Assembly (NCBI GenBank): GCA_012838225.1
Contig: DUPT01000021.1
Location: 55,049 to 119,048, forward strand
DNA length: 64,000 nt
Source of the DNA: Tissierellia bacterium
Lineage (GTDB): Bacteria; Bacillota; Clostridia; Peptostreptococcales; Acidaminobacteraceae
Direction of reading: 5' to 3'
Positions 17,253 through 26,338 of this stretch are shown one piece after another. The notes under the pieces were generated by a model that was not told the origin of the DNA, ran no database searches, and saw only the letters and a list, made by a program, of their open reading frames with translations. Positions within the stretch are counted from its first letter, which is position 1, and every line of letters begins with the position of its first letter. The translations under genes were made by a program, and so were the position numbers.

Positions 17253-19610
17253 ATGCTAAGGGTTGTAAAACGCGAAGGCAACGAAGTCGACTTCGATGCC
17301 AGAAAGATCCAGCGGGCCATCGAGCGCGCCATGGCCGAGACCGATCAGGGTCCGGATGAGGCATTGGCGGCCTCGATCGCTGATGAGATCGAAGACGAGG
17401 TTCGGGAATCCACCGCCCGGATCAGTGTCCATGATATCCAGGATATGGTCGAAGACCGTCTGATGATGTCGCCTCGAAAAGATGTGGCCAAGAAGTATAT
17501 CATCTACCGCAGTGAAAAGGATAAGACTCGTCCACTTCGTAAGCAGGCCGAAAAGGATATGCTGCTGACCGAGGACTTCATTCGCAAGTATAAGCACGCG
17601 CCCTCACCGATGAATCAGCTGGGCAACTTTGTCTTCTACCGGACGTATTCTCGCTGGATCCCGGAAGAAAACCGCCGGGAGTACTGGTGGGAGACGGTGC
17701 GCCGCAGTGTCGAGTACAACTGTTCGCTCGTTCCCACGACCCGCGATGAAGCCGAGCGGCTGTTCGATAATATCTATCATATGCGTCAATTCCTCAGTGG
17801 CCGGACCTTCTGGGTCGGCGGGACGGATGTAGCCAAGAACTACCCCATGAGTAACTACAACTGCTCCTTTGAGGTGCTCGATTCCCTGGGGGCTTTTAAG
17901 GACCTGTTCTACCTGCTGATGATCGGCTCAGGGGTTGGCGTTCGCATCCTAAAAGATGATGTCAAGAAGATCCCGAAGATCCGGACCGACTTTGAATTGA
18001 TCCATGAGGACTATACCCCGATCCTGATGAACGAGCGAGAAGACAATACCTCTCTCAACTTCTTTTATAACAACACCGTCAAGATCACGGTCGGTGATTC
18101 GAAGGAGGGCTGGGTCCAATCCCTAGCGCATTTCCTCGATCTGATCAGCCTGAATGATTTCCGTGATATCAAGACGATCATCATAAACTATGATCATGTC
18201 CGGCCGATGGGTGAGAAGCTCAAGACCTTTGGCGGGACCGCCAGCGGTCATTCCTCCTTAAAGAATATGTTCATGAAGATCGATAAGGTGATCAAGAAGG
18301 CCGGCTATGTCCAGGAGAAGCGCTGGATCAAGCTGCGTCCGATCGACTGTCTCGATGTGGCCAATGTCATCGGTGAGAATGTCGTCGTCGGCGGCGTCCG
18401 GAGAACGGCTGAGATCGTGTTGATGGATCAAAATGACCGTGAGAGCATCGAGGCCAAGAGCAATCTGTATAAGCAGATCGATGGGCAGTGGATCGTCGAT
18501 AAGGATCTACTGCATCGTCAGATGTCGAATAACTCGATCTTCTATACCTCGAAGCCCACGCGTGAGCAGCTCAAGTGGCAGATCGAGCAGATGCGTTATT
18601 CGGGTGAGCCGGGCTGGGTCAATGCCGAGGCCGGTGAGAAGCGCCGCGCGAACTTCCAAGGCGTCAATCCCTGTGCCGAGATCCTGCTAGACTCTAAGGG
18701 ACTATGCAACCTGACGACCATCAATGTCGCCGCCTTTATCAATGAAGACGGCAGCCTGGATGAACAGGGACTGCTCTATGCTCAGCGGCTGAGTGCCCGA
18801 GCCGGTTTTCGCATGACCCAGGTCGAGCTGGAGCTGGCCCACTGGAATCAGGTGCATGATCGCGACAACCTGATCGGCACCTCGCTCACCGGCTGGCAGG
18901 ATATGGTCAATGCCACCGCTATGAGCTATGACGAGCAGGCGAAGCTTTTGAGAAAACTACGTCAGGTGGCCAATAACGAAGCCGAGAGCTATGCCTTGGA
19001 GATCGGGGATAATACGCCGCTGCTGGTGACGACCGTTAAACCGGAAGGGACTTTAAGTCAGCTGCCGACCGTTTCTAGCGGCATCCACTATTCACACTCG
19101 CCGTACTATATCCGCCGGGTCCGCATCAATGCGGCCGATCCGTTGGTCAAGGTCTGCGAGGAGCTGGGCTATCCGGTCTATCCTGAGGTCGGTCAAGATC
19201 CCGAGACCTGCACCACCAAGGTGCTTGAGTTCCCGGTCAAGGCCCCCGAAGGCAAGACCAAGTACGATGTCACGGCCATCGAGCAACTCGAGAACTACAA
19301 GCTGTTCATGGACAACTATGTCGACCACAATGCATCGATCACCGTTCACGTCCGAGATCACGAATGGGAAGGCGTCGAGGAGTGGGTCTGGCAGAACTGG
19401 GACGATATCGTCGCCATCAGCTTCCTGTCGCTGGATGATAGCTTCTATGAGATGCTGCCCTATGAAGCGATCGATGAGGCGGAGTATGAGCGCCGGGCGG
19501 CCGAGATGAAGCCGTTTAGGCCCTCGCTCATCGCCAAGTATGAAGTGGTTGAAACCCAATATGATATCGGCGATGGCAGCTGCGATAACGGCGTCTGTCC
19601 GGTCAGATGA
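17253..19610 (+). CDS. nrdJ: Adenosylcobalamin-dependent (class II) ribonucleoside-triphosphate reductase
   Basis: Makes deoxyribonucleotides using a cobalamin-generated thiyl radical. The 785-residue protein has an N-terminal ATP-cone (residues ~1-95) and a catalytic domain related to the monomeric Lactobacillus-type enzyme. Key cysteines are visible: Cys204 in NYNCSFE, Cys474 in NPCAEI (radical site) and Cys485 in GLCNL, the same 11-residue spacing as 408/419 in the L. leichmannii enzyme, plus the C-terminal redox pair Cys777/Cys782 in SCDNGVCPVR. The ATP-cone indicates allosteric activity control. It is a single-gene unit with its own promoter, NrdR boxes and terminator. Confidence 0.95.
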   Translation: MLRVVKREGNEVDFDARKIQRAIERAMAETDQGPDEALAASIADEIEDEVRESTARISVHDIQDMVEDRLMMSPRKDVAKKYIIYRSEKDKTRPLRKQAEKDMLLTEDFIRKYKHAPSPMNQLGNFVFYRTYSRWIPEENRREYWWETVRRSVEYNCSLVPTTRDEAERLFDNIYHMRQFLSGRTFWVGGTDVAKNYPMSNYNCSFEVLDSLGAFKDLFYLLMIGSGVGVRILKDDVKKIPKIRTDFELIHEDYTPILMNEREDNTSLNFFYNNTVKITVGDSKEGWVQSLAHFLDLISLNDFRDIKTIIINYDHVRPMGEKLKTFGGTASGHSSLKNMFMKIDKVIKKAGYVQEKRWIKLRPIDCLDVANVIGENVVVGGVRRTAEIVLMDQNDRESIEAKSNLYKQIDGQWIVDKDLLHRQMSNNSIFYTSKPTREQLKWQIEQMRYSGEPGWVNAEAGEKRRANFQGVNPCAEILLDSKGLCNLTTINVAAFINEDGSLDEQGLLYAQRLSARAGFRMTQVELELAHWNQVHDRDNLIGTSLTGWQDMVNATAMSYDEQAKLLRKLRQVANNEAESYALEIGDNTPLLVTTVKPEGTLSQLPTVSSGIHYSHSPYYIRRVRINAADPLVKVCEELGYPVYPEVGQDPETCTTKVLEFPVKAPEGKTKYDVTAIEQLENYKLFMDNYVDHNASITVHVRDHEWEGVEEWVWQNWDDIVAISFLSLDDSFYEMLPYEAIDEAEYERRAAEMKPFRPSLIAKYEVVETQYDIGDGSCDNGVCPVR

Positions 19611-19619
19611 GTCTGGTAT

Positions 19620-19653
19620 AACCGGTGAGCTTTTTATAGCCCACCGGTTTTTT
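19620..19653 (+). terminator. Terminator after nrdJ
   Basis: AACCGGTG at 19620-19627 (first base shared with the preceding A) pairs with CACCGGTT at 19642-19649, followed by T residues to 19653. Confidence 0.88.
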
Positions 19654-19708
19654 AGTGGAAATCTTGGCACAGGATGGCTTTGGCGATGGAAGATGCAAGA
19701 ATTCGGTT

Positions 19709-19736
19709 TTGAATCACCTCTTATCAATGCTATAAT
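19709..19736 (+). promoter_or_regulatory. Promoter of the EF-G-like gene
   Basis: TTGAAT (19709-19714), 16-bp spacer, TATAAT (19731-19736), 30 bp before the start codon. Confidence 0.7.
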
Positions 19737-19766
19737 ATTGTTATATGAATGTTTTTAGGAGGACAG

Positions 19767-21839
19767 ATGAAGACTTACCCGAAAGATAAGATCCGCAATG
19801 TTGTGTTGCTGGGTCACGGAAACAGTGGTAAAACCACCTTGATGGAGTCTATCCTTTTCAATCTGGGCGAAACCGGCCGGATGGGAAAGGTTGAGGAAGG
19901 CAATACCGTATCTGACTTTACGAAGGAAGAAATCAATCGTAAGTTCTCGCTGAGCACCAGTCTGATCCCGGTCGAGTGGCGTGATCATAAGATCAATTTC
20001 TTAGACACACCGGGCTATTTCGACTTTGTCGGCGATGCCTTCAGTGCCCTTCGAGTCGCCGGCGGCGCGGTGATCGTGATCGATGCCGGTAGCGGGATCG
20101 AAGTTGGAACGGAGAAAGCCTGGGGCTATACGCAAAAACGCAATCTGCCGCGTATCATATTCATCAACAAGATGGATAAGGAAAACATAAACTATGTCAA
20201 TCTGATCCGAAACCTCAAGGATAAATTCGGTAAAAAGATCGCACCGTTCGTGCTGCCGATGGGCGATGGCGAAGACTTTGAGGGCTTCGTCAATGTCGTC
20301 GACATGGTCGGTCGAAAATACAATGGCACCGTCTGTGAAGACGTCGCCATTCCGGATGAGCTGACCGCCAAGATCGATCCGCTGCGCGATATGCTGATCG
20401 AGAGCGTGGCCGAGAGCGACGAAGAACTGATGGAAAAATACTTCGAAGGCGAAGAGTTCACCAAAGAAGAGATCCAACAGGGCCTGCGAGCCGGTGTCCT
20501 GGAGGGCGATGTCGTTCCGGTCATCGTCGGAGCGGCCGGCAAGAGCATCGGCGTCCACACCCTGATGAATATGATCATCGACTATCTGCCGATGCCGGCC
20601 GATACCGGCACCGTCGAAGGCTTCAAGCCGGGCGAAGAAGAGACCAAGGTCGTGCGCGATGTCGATAAGGATGCTCCGTTTAGCGCTCTGGTGTTCAAGA
20701 CCATGATCGACCCGTTCGTCGGAAAGATCTCTCTATTTCGGGTGATGTCGGGTACGATGAAATCGGGCATGGAGGTCCTAAACGTCAATAAGGATCAAAC
20801 CGAAAAGATCGGCAACCTGTTCATCGTTCGCGGTAAGAAGCAGATGGAGGTGTCGGAGATCACAGCCGGTGATATCGGAGCCGTGACCAAGCTATCGGTC
20901 ACCCAATCAGGCGATACCCTAAGTGATAAGGCCAACCCGATCCAGTATCCCGGGATCAAATTCCCCAAGCCCGGTCTGTTCAAGGCGATCGAGCCTAAGG
21001 CCAAGGGAGATGAAGAAAAGATCGGTTCATCGCTGACTCGCTTGAACGAAGAGGATCCATCCTTCTCCGTCACCCGTAACAGTGAGACCGGCCAACTGCT
21101 CCTGGGAGCCCAGGGCACGATGCAACTGGCCGTCATCGCCAACAAACTAAAGGATATGTTTGACGTCGAAGTCGAGGTCATTCCGCAAAAGATCGCCTAC
21201 CGCGAAACCATTAAAGGCGAAGCCACCGTCCAGGGTCGCCATAAGAAGCAATCGGGCGGCGCCGGTCAGTTCGGGGATGTCCATATCAAGTTTGAGCCCA
21301 ATGCCGACGGCTTTGTCTTTGAAGAGAAGGTATTCGGCGGCAGCGTTCCCAAAGCCTATTTCCCGGCTGTCCAAAAGGGTCTGGAGGAGTCGCTCCTGCA
21401 CGGACCGCTGGCGGGCTATCCGGTCGTCAATATGAAAGCCACCCTGTTAGACGGCTCCTACCACTCGGTCGACTCGTCCGAGATGGCCTTTAAGATCGCC
21501 GCCTCGCTGGCCTTCAAGCTTGGGATGCCCAAGGCCAACCCGATCCTGCTTGAGCCGATCATGCACCTCGAGATCACCGTGCCGGATGAGAACATGGGTG
21601 ATATCATGGGCGACATGAACAAACGCCGCGGCCGGATCCTCGGGATGGAGCCGGATGAAGACGGTTATCAAAAGGTACTGGCCGAAGCGCCGGAGGCCGA
21701 ACTGTTCAGCTATTCGAGTGACCTGCGTTCCATGACTCAGGCCCGAGGTTATTTCTCGGTCCGGTTCGAACGCTATGAAGAAGTACCGGGACAGATCGCT
21801 TCCAAGATCATCGCCGAAGCCCAGGAAGAAGACAAGTAG
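19767..21839 (+). CDS. Elongation factor G-like translational GTPase (EF-G paralogue)
   Basis: A 690-residue five-domain GTPase with G1 GHGNSGKTT, G3 DTPGYFDF and G4 NKMD. Where canonical EF-G has the RGITI switch I sequence, this protein has EEINRKFSLS, which marks it as the EF-G-like/FusA2 branch rather than the housekeeping translocase. ATG at 19767 is chosen since AGGAGG is five bases upstream; a longer frame to 19749 has no ribosome site. Its exact role (accessory translocation, ribosome recycling or stress translation) is not settled for this branch. No ribosomal protein genes are nearby, also against it being the main EF-G. Confidence 0.88.
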   Translation: MKTYPKDKIRNVVLLGHGNSGKTTLMESILFNLGETGRMGKVEEGNTVSDFTKEEINRKFSLSTSLIPVEWRDHKINFLDTPGYFDFVGDAFSALRVAGGAVIVIDAGSGIEVGTEKAWGYTQKRNLPRIIFINKMDKENINYVNLIRNLKDKFGKKIAPFVLPMGDGEDFEGFVNVVDMVGRKYNGTVCEDVAIPDELTAKIDPLRDMLIESVAESDEELMEKYFEGEEFTKEEIQQGLRAGVLEGDVVPVIVGAAGKSIGVHTLMNMIIDYLPMPADTGTVEGFKPGEEETKVVRDVDKDAPFSALVFKTMIDPFVGKISLFRVMSGTMKSGMEVLNVNKDQTEKIGNLFIVRGKKQMEVSEITAGDIGAVTKLSVTQSGDTLSDKANPIQYPGIKFPKPGLFKAIEPKAKGDEEKIGSSLTRLNEEDPSFSVTRNSETGQLLLGAQGTMQLAVIANKLKDMFDVEVEVIPQKIAYRETIKGEATVQGRHKKQSGGAGQFGDVHIKFEPNADGFVFEEKVFGGSVPKAYFPAVQKGLEESLLHGPLAGYPVVNMKATLLDGSYHSVDSSEMAFKIAASLAFKLGMPKANPILLEPIMHLEITVPDENMGDIMGDMNKRRGRILGMEPDEDGYQKVLAEAPEAELFSYSSDLRSMTQARGYFSVRFERYEEVPGQIASKIIAEAQEEDK

Positions 21840-21864
21840 GGGGGTGAATCCCCCCTTTCTTTTT
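21839..21864 (+). terminator. Terminator after the EF-G-like gene
   Basis: GGGGGG (21839-21844, beginning in the stop codon), loop TGAAT, CCCCCC (21850-21855), then a pyrimidine tract with eight T in nine bases. Confidence 0.85.
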
Positions 21865-21878
21865 GAACGGGATATTGC

Positions 21879-23225
21879 ATGAAAACAAAGACCGAATTTG
21901 TCTGTAATCAGTGCGGCAGTGTGTCAGCCAAATGGCTGGGACGCTGTCCCGATTGCGGCGAGTGGAACTCTTATACCGAAGAGGTCGTCCAGCCCAAGCA
22001 GCCCCGAGGCATCGCGCTATCGGATGCCAAACAGCCGATCGCCATCAACCGAGTCGAGATCGTCAACGAGAAGCGTCGCACCACCGGCATCAAAGAGCTC
22101 GACACAGTGCTTGGCGGAGGTATCGTTGAAGGTTCACTTATCCTGGTCGGGGGTGACCCTGGCATTGGAAAGAGTACGCTGCTACTGCAGGTGGCGGCTA
22201 ATATCGCCCACCAGGGCTATAAGGTATTATATGTCTCGGGTGAGGAGTCAACTACTCAGATCAGGTTGAGGGCCGATCGGTTGCATATCGCAACCGACAA
22301 TCTCTACCTGCTGTCCGAGACCGTGTTTGAACCGATCCATCAGATCGTAAAGAATGAATCGCCCGATGTGTTGATCGTCGATTCGATCCAGACCATGACC
22401 CAGGCCGATCTGTCCTCGGCTGCCGGCAGCGTCTCGCAGGTGAGAGAGGTCACCTCGGGACTGATGCGACTGGCCAAGAGCCGAGGGATGGCTACCTTTA
22501 TCGTCGGCCATGTCACCAAGAGCGGCAGCATCGCCGGCCCCAAGGTGTTGGAGCATATCGTCGACACGGTGCTCTATTTTGAAGGCGACGGCTCGACGAT
22601 GCACCGGATCGTGCGCTCGGTCAAGAACCGGTTCGGTTCGACCAATGAGATCGCCTTGTTTTCAATGACCTCCCTCGGACTAAAAGAGATCACCAATCCG
22701 AGCGAGCTGTTTGTGTCACATCTCGAGAGGCGTGAGCCCGGGACGGCCATCTTTGCCTCGATCGAAGGCACCAGACCGCTGTTGGTCGAGATCCAGAGTC
22801 TGGTCTCACGGACCAACTTCGGCAATCCCAGACGGATGAGCCTTGGGATCGACTACAATAAGCTGGTGATGAGCATCGCGATCCTTGAAAAGAAGCGAGG
22901 ACTTGAGCTGTATGATCAAGACATCTATGTCAATGCGGTGGGCGGCATCCAATTGGCGGAGCCGGCGCTGACGCTGCCGATGATGATGTCGATCGTGTCG
23001 AGCTTTCTCTCAAAGCCCATCCCGCCAAAGACGGTGATCATTGGGGAGGTCGGTCTGCTCGGTGAGATCCGGCCGGTCCCACAGCTCGAAAAACGGTTAC
23101 AGGAGGCACTCAAGCTCGGCTATGAGCGGGCGATCGTCCCGCAGCAGGTGAACACGACAATCAACGGGCTTAGCATCCATCCGGTGGAAAATATCGATCA
23201 GGCGATCGAAATCACCTTCGGATAG
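21879..23225 (+). CDS. radA: DNA repair protein RadA
   Basis: RecA-like ATPase that drives branch migration in recombination. The 448-residue protein has the N-terminal zinc finger (Cys9, Cys12, Cys23, Cys26), Walker A GGDPGIGKST, the RadA-specific KNRFG motif and a C-terminal Lon-protease-like domain. It is followed by carD and a PIN-TRAM protein, the order radA/(disA)/carD/yacL known from many Firmicutes; disA is absent here. The start ATG at 21879 has only a weak ribosome site (GGGATATTGC). Confidence 0.95.
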   Translation: MKTKTEFVCNQCGSVSAKWLGRCPDCGEWNSYTEEVVQPKQPRGIALSDAKQPIAINRVEIVNEKRRTTGIKELDTVLGGGIVEGSLILVGGDPGIGKSTLLLQVAANIAHQGYKVLYVSGEESTTQIRLRADRLHIATDNLYLLSETVFEPIHQIVKNESPDVLIVDSIQTMTQADLSSAAGSVSQVREVTSGLMRLAKSRGMATFIVGHVTKSGSIAGPKVLEHIVDTVLYFEGDGSTMHRIVRSVKNRFGSTNEIALFSMTSLGLKEITNPSELFVSHLERREPGTAIFASIEGTRPLLVEIQSLVSRTNFGNPRRMSLGIDYNKLVMSIAILEKKRGLELYDQDIYVNAVGGIQLAEPALTLPMMMSIVSSFLSKPIPPKTVIIGEVGLLGEIRPVPQLEKRLQEALKLGYERAIVPQQVNTTINGLSIHPVENIDQAIEITFG

Positions 23226-23271
23226 GGCGAGGCCCCACTCAGTTGGGTATAAACAGAAGCAGGAGGACGAA

Positions 23272-23775
23272 ATGGAAATTGGCAAAATGGTCGTTTATCC
23301 AATGCACGGCGCTGGTACGATCGTCGAGGTGGAGAAAGAGGATTTCTACGGTAAGGAGATGATCTATTGCACCTTGAACATCGTATCGAAAGAAATGGTG
23401 CTCAAATTTCCTCTGGCTACGGCAGATAAGCTCAAGATCCGTGATATCGCTACCACCGAGGAGATCCTCGGGGCAATGGAGGGCGAGATGGATCGGGAGT
23501 ATCTGACGACGTCCAACTGGAATAAACGCTATCAGGCAACACTCGATAAAATGAAGATCGGGACGCCTGAGGAGATGGCTCAGGTGATCGTCAACTTAAA
23601 ATTCCATGATCTGGAAAAGGGTCTCTCCAGTGGCGAAAGACAGCTCTATCATCAGGCCATGGATATTTTGACCAGTGAGATCATGCTGATCGAAGACATC
23701 GACTATGATTCAGCCTATCAAAAGCTTGAAACAAAATTAGAGGAGGTTACATCTTGCGAAACACCGTCCGAATAA
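23272..23775 (+). CDS. carD: CarD/CdnL-family RNA polymerase-binding regulator
   Basis: A 167-residue protein with the N-terminal Tudor-like RNAP-interacting domain (IGKMVVYPMHGAGTIVEVEKE) and a helical C-terminal DNA-binding domain. CarD proteins bind the RNA polymerase beta subunit and stabilise open promoter complexes. The gene follows radA after 46 bp with AGGAGG, and its 3' end overlaps the next gene by 22 bp, indicating coupled translation. Confidence 0.92.
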   Translation: MEIGKMVVYPMHGAGTIVEVEKEDFYGKEMIYCTLNIVSKEMVLKFPLATADKLKIRDIATTEEILGAMEGEMDREYLTTSNWNKRYQATLDKMKIGTPEEMAQVIVNLKFHDLEKGLSSGERQLYHQAMDILTSEIMLIEDIDYDSAYQKLETKLEEVTSCETPSE

Positions 23776-24845
23776 TTCTGGGACTGGTGGCATTGGTCTT
23801 TGGTTTTTTAACTACATATCTGATCATGAGCACCAAATTCCTGGACACTGTCGCACCAAACCTGATGGTCGGGAGCGTGCGCTACTTGGTCATGGCTGGT
23901 GGAAGTCTATTATTTGCCCTTATTTATATAATTTTTTTCCGCTTCCTGATTCGCCATGGCTCCGCGCTGATCCAGACCATCGCCGAAACCATCACGAAGA
24001 AATCACCGGCTCAGATCATTGGGGGCACGGTCGGTCTTCTGATCGGGATCGTGATCGCCTTTTTCATCTCACAGCTGTACAACTTCATCCAGATCAATCT
24101 GATCTCGACGCTCTTGGGGGTCGTCACCTATATCTTCTTTGGGTACCTGGGTTCCTCGATCGGATTTCGGTTTATGGAGGATGTCCAGCAGGGCTTTCCC
24201 GAGCTGGCTCGGCGCTTTCAAGCCAAGTCCAAGGGGCACCCGGTCCATGGGGCGATGCCCAAGGTCCTCGACACCTCAGCCATCATCGATGGCCGGATCG
24301 TCGATATCAGCCGGACCGGCTTTTTAGAAGGAGAGCTTGTCGTGACGGAGTTTGTACTGAAGGAGCTTCGTCATATCGCCGATTCGAGCGATGATCTGAC
24401 CCGAGTCAAAGGGCGACGCGGGCTGGACTTTATCAAGGAATTGCAGGAGATCCCCGGCGTGACGCTGACGATAACCTCCAAGGACTTTCCGGAGACGGGT
24501 GAGGTCGATATCAAGCTGTTGAAGCTGGCAACGGAGCTCAAAGGCGCCGTCATCACCAATGACTACAATCTCAACAAGGTCGCCAGTCTGCAAAACATCA
24601 AGGTACTCAATGTCAATGATCTCTCAAATGCCGTCAAGCCCAATGCCATCCCGGGCGAGACCTTCATGATCGAGATCATCAAGCGCGGCAAGGAAGCCGA
24701 GCAGGGCGTCGGCTATCTGAGCGATGGCACGATGATCGTGGTGGATAAAGCGAAAAACCGGATCGGAGAAGATCTGCTGGTAGAGGTTACCAGTGTGCTT
24801 CAGACCCCGGCCGGTCGAATGATATTTGCAAAAATAAAGGAGTAA
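23754..24845 (+). CDS. YacL-like PIN and TRAM domain membrane protein
   Basis: A 363-residue protein with about four N-terminal transmembrane helices (residues ~5-140), a PIN nuclease-like domain starting at KVLDTSAIIDGRI and a C-terminal TRAM domain (GVGYLSDGTMIVVD). PIN acidic residues are conserved in VLDTSAIIDGR, so nuclease activity is possible. TTG start, chosen because AGGAGG ends seven bases upstream within carD. This family is a steady neighbour of radA/carD in Firmicutes; its cellular role is unknown. Confidence 0.9.
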   Translation: MRNTVRIILGLVALVFGFLTTYLIMSTKFLDTVAPNLMVGSVRYLVMAGGSLLFALIYIIFFRFLIRHGSALIQTIAETITKKSPAQIIGGTVGLLIGIVIAFFISQLYNFIQINLISTLLGVVTYIFFGYLGSSIGFRFMEDVQQGFPELARRFQAKSKGHPVHGAMPKVLDTSAIIDGRIVDISRTGFLEGELVVTEFVLKELRHIADSSDDLTRVKGRRGLDFIKELQEIPGVTLTITSKDFPETGEVDIKLLKLATELKGAVITNDYNLNKVASLQNIKVLNVNDLSNAVKPNAIPGETFMIEIIKRGKEAEQGVGYLSDGTMIVVDKAKNRIGEDLLVEVTSVLQTPAGRMIFAKIKE

Positions 24846-24848
24846 TCT

Positions 24849-25733
24849 ATGACCTATTATGAGCTCGATGAGAGTACGCTGGATCGAGAGATCTGGAAGA
24901 AAGTCACCCAGGGGATCGACCTGGAAAAGCTGCGGAATATCCCGGTGGCTGAGAAGTTTATTATCGTCGAATACCTAAAGCACCTCCGAGCCGAGGCCGA
25001 CTGGGTGCTCGAGCACGGCCAGGAAAATATCAAGGATGCGCCCTATGCCCATCTCGGTAACAGCTATAAGCTGATGGCCGCCCTGGTGGCCAAGCAATAC
25101 CCGATCGAGGATATGCAGGCGGTGTCGTGGAACTATCTCGATAATTTCGAGTACAGTGAGACCTACTACACCAAGTTCACGATCGTTACTTTGGGGACCC
25201 TGCTCATTCGCCTCGGGGTGCCGGGCGAGACGATCTTTCATATGCTTTTGGGGACGCTGGGCGATGATTTCCTGATCAATAATCTCAAATACTATGGCTA
25301 TGTCCAGGCGCTCAATTCAGAGCCCAAGTTTGCCACGGCCATCAAGTATAAGGACTATGACCTGAAATTCCGCCGGACCAAATACGATCTGTTGGCCCTC
25401 AATATCATGGCCAAGGAAGACGGCATCGATCTGGTCGAGGACTATATCATCAATCACACCAGTGATGATTCGATGAAGCTGTTCTTCCAACTGATCAAGC
25501 GGACCGATCCGGCCTTTCGCAAATGGCAGGTCCTGCAGCTGATCAAGGACGAGAAGGACTACAATCAGATGGTCATCACCGGCATCCACTCGATCTTTTT
25601 GGGCCGTGATCTGATGCTGAGCCACTATATGATGAATTCCTCGATCGGCAAGTACTCGCACTTCGATCTGCGACCCGACAAGGTCGAGCAGGAAGCGCGG
25701 GATCGCTATGAGGAGATGAAAGCATTATTATAG
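24849..25733 (+). CDS. Uncharacterised 294-residue helical protein
   Basis: I do not recognise this protein. It is soluble by composition, rich in Tyr, Asp, Glu and Lys, mostly helical, with no signal peptide, transmembrane segment or known nucleotide or metal motif. It begins 3 bp after the PIN-TRAM gene with AAAGGAG overlapping the end of that gene, so it is cotranslated with it. The codon use matches its neighbours, and the frame is long and uninterrupted, so it is a real gene. No function is proposed. Confidence 0.75.
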   Translation: MTYYELDESTLDREIWKKVTQGIDLEKLRNIPVAEKFIIVEYLKHLRAEADWVLEHGQENIKDAPYAHLGNSYKLMAALVAKQYPIEDMQAVSWNYLDNFEYSETYYTKFTIVTLGTLLIRLGVPGETIFHMLLGTLGDDFLINNLKYYGYVQALNSEPKFATAIKYKDYDLKFRRTKYDLLALNIMAKEDGIDLVEDYIINHTSDDSMKLFFQLIKRTDPAFRKWQVLQLIKDEKDYNQMVITGIHSIFLGRDLMLSHYMMNSSIGKYSHFDLRPDKVEQEARDRYEEMKALL

Positions 25734-25792
25734 TGTTTTCGTCAGCCGGTTGGTGGTATAAATTTAGAATGTAAGGATGTAAGGAGGAATAG

Positions 25793-26338
25793 ATGCGTAC
25801 GATCAAGAAAAACCAAGGTCTGATCATTGGGATCATTGCCGGTATCGTAGTGGTTGCTGCGATCTTGACCAAAGTGGCACTGATGCTCAAGAAGTTTAAA
25901 AAGAATTCCGACTTCTTCTTCTGGATGGACCAGGACGAACTCGACTTTACCGGGGAAGAATTTGAAGACACCACGATCTCGGCGGCCTTTAGCTCGATCA
26001 CGGTCGATCTGGCCGATGCGAAGCCATCGACCAATCCGATGAATCTGTGTCTCAAGGGCTTCTCGAGTAATCTCGATGTCATCGTGCCCAAGGGTTGGAA
26101 TGTCCAAGTCCAGGGTGAGAACAAACACTCGACGATCGAAAATGTCACATCACTTGATAAGGATAACTTCGAGCTGCCCCTGCTGTTTGTCAACTATCGG
26201 TTGAACAAATCGATCATGAATGTCTACTACGCTTATCAGATGGATCAGTTTGAGGATTCGCTGATCGAAGAGGTCAACGGCTTTGATGAGATCGTCGTTG
26301 ATGAGGTGGTCCTAGACGAAGCGGAGGCAGTGATCTAG
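25793..26338 (+). CDS. Membrane-anchored protein with LiaF-like beta domain
   Basis: A 181-residue protein with one N-terminal transmembrane helix (residues ~9-32, IIGIIAGIVVVAAILTKVAL), a polar linker and a domain with SAAFSSITVDLADAK and VIVPKGWNVQVQGENKHS. This pattern resembles the C-terminal domain of LiaF/DUF2154 envelope-stress proteins, which form a beta-sheet stack, but the match is by eye only. The C-terminus is strongly acidic. It ends exactly where the Crp/Fnr regulator starts (TAGTG overlap), so the two are likely functionally linked. Confidence 0.6.
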   Translation: MRTIKKNQGLIIGIIAGIVVVAAILTKVALMLKKFKKNSDFFFWMDQDELDFTGEEFEDTTISAAFSSITVDLADAKPSTNPMNLCLKGFSSNLDVIVPKGWNVQVQGENKHSTIENVTSLDKDNFELPLLFVNYRLNKSIMNVYYAYQMDQFEDSLIEEVNGFDEIVVDEVVLDEAEAVI

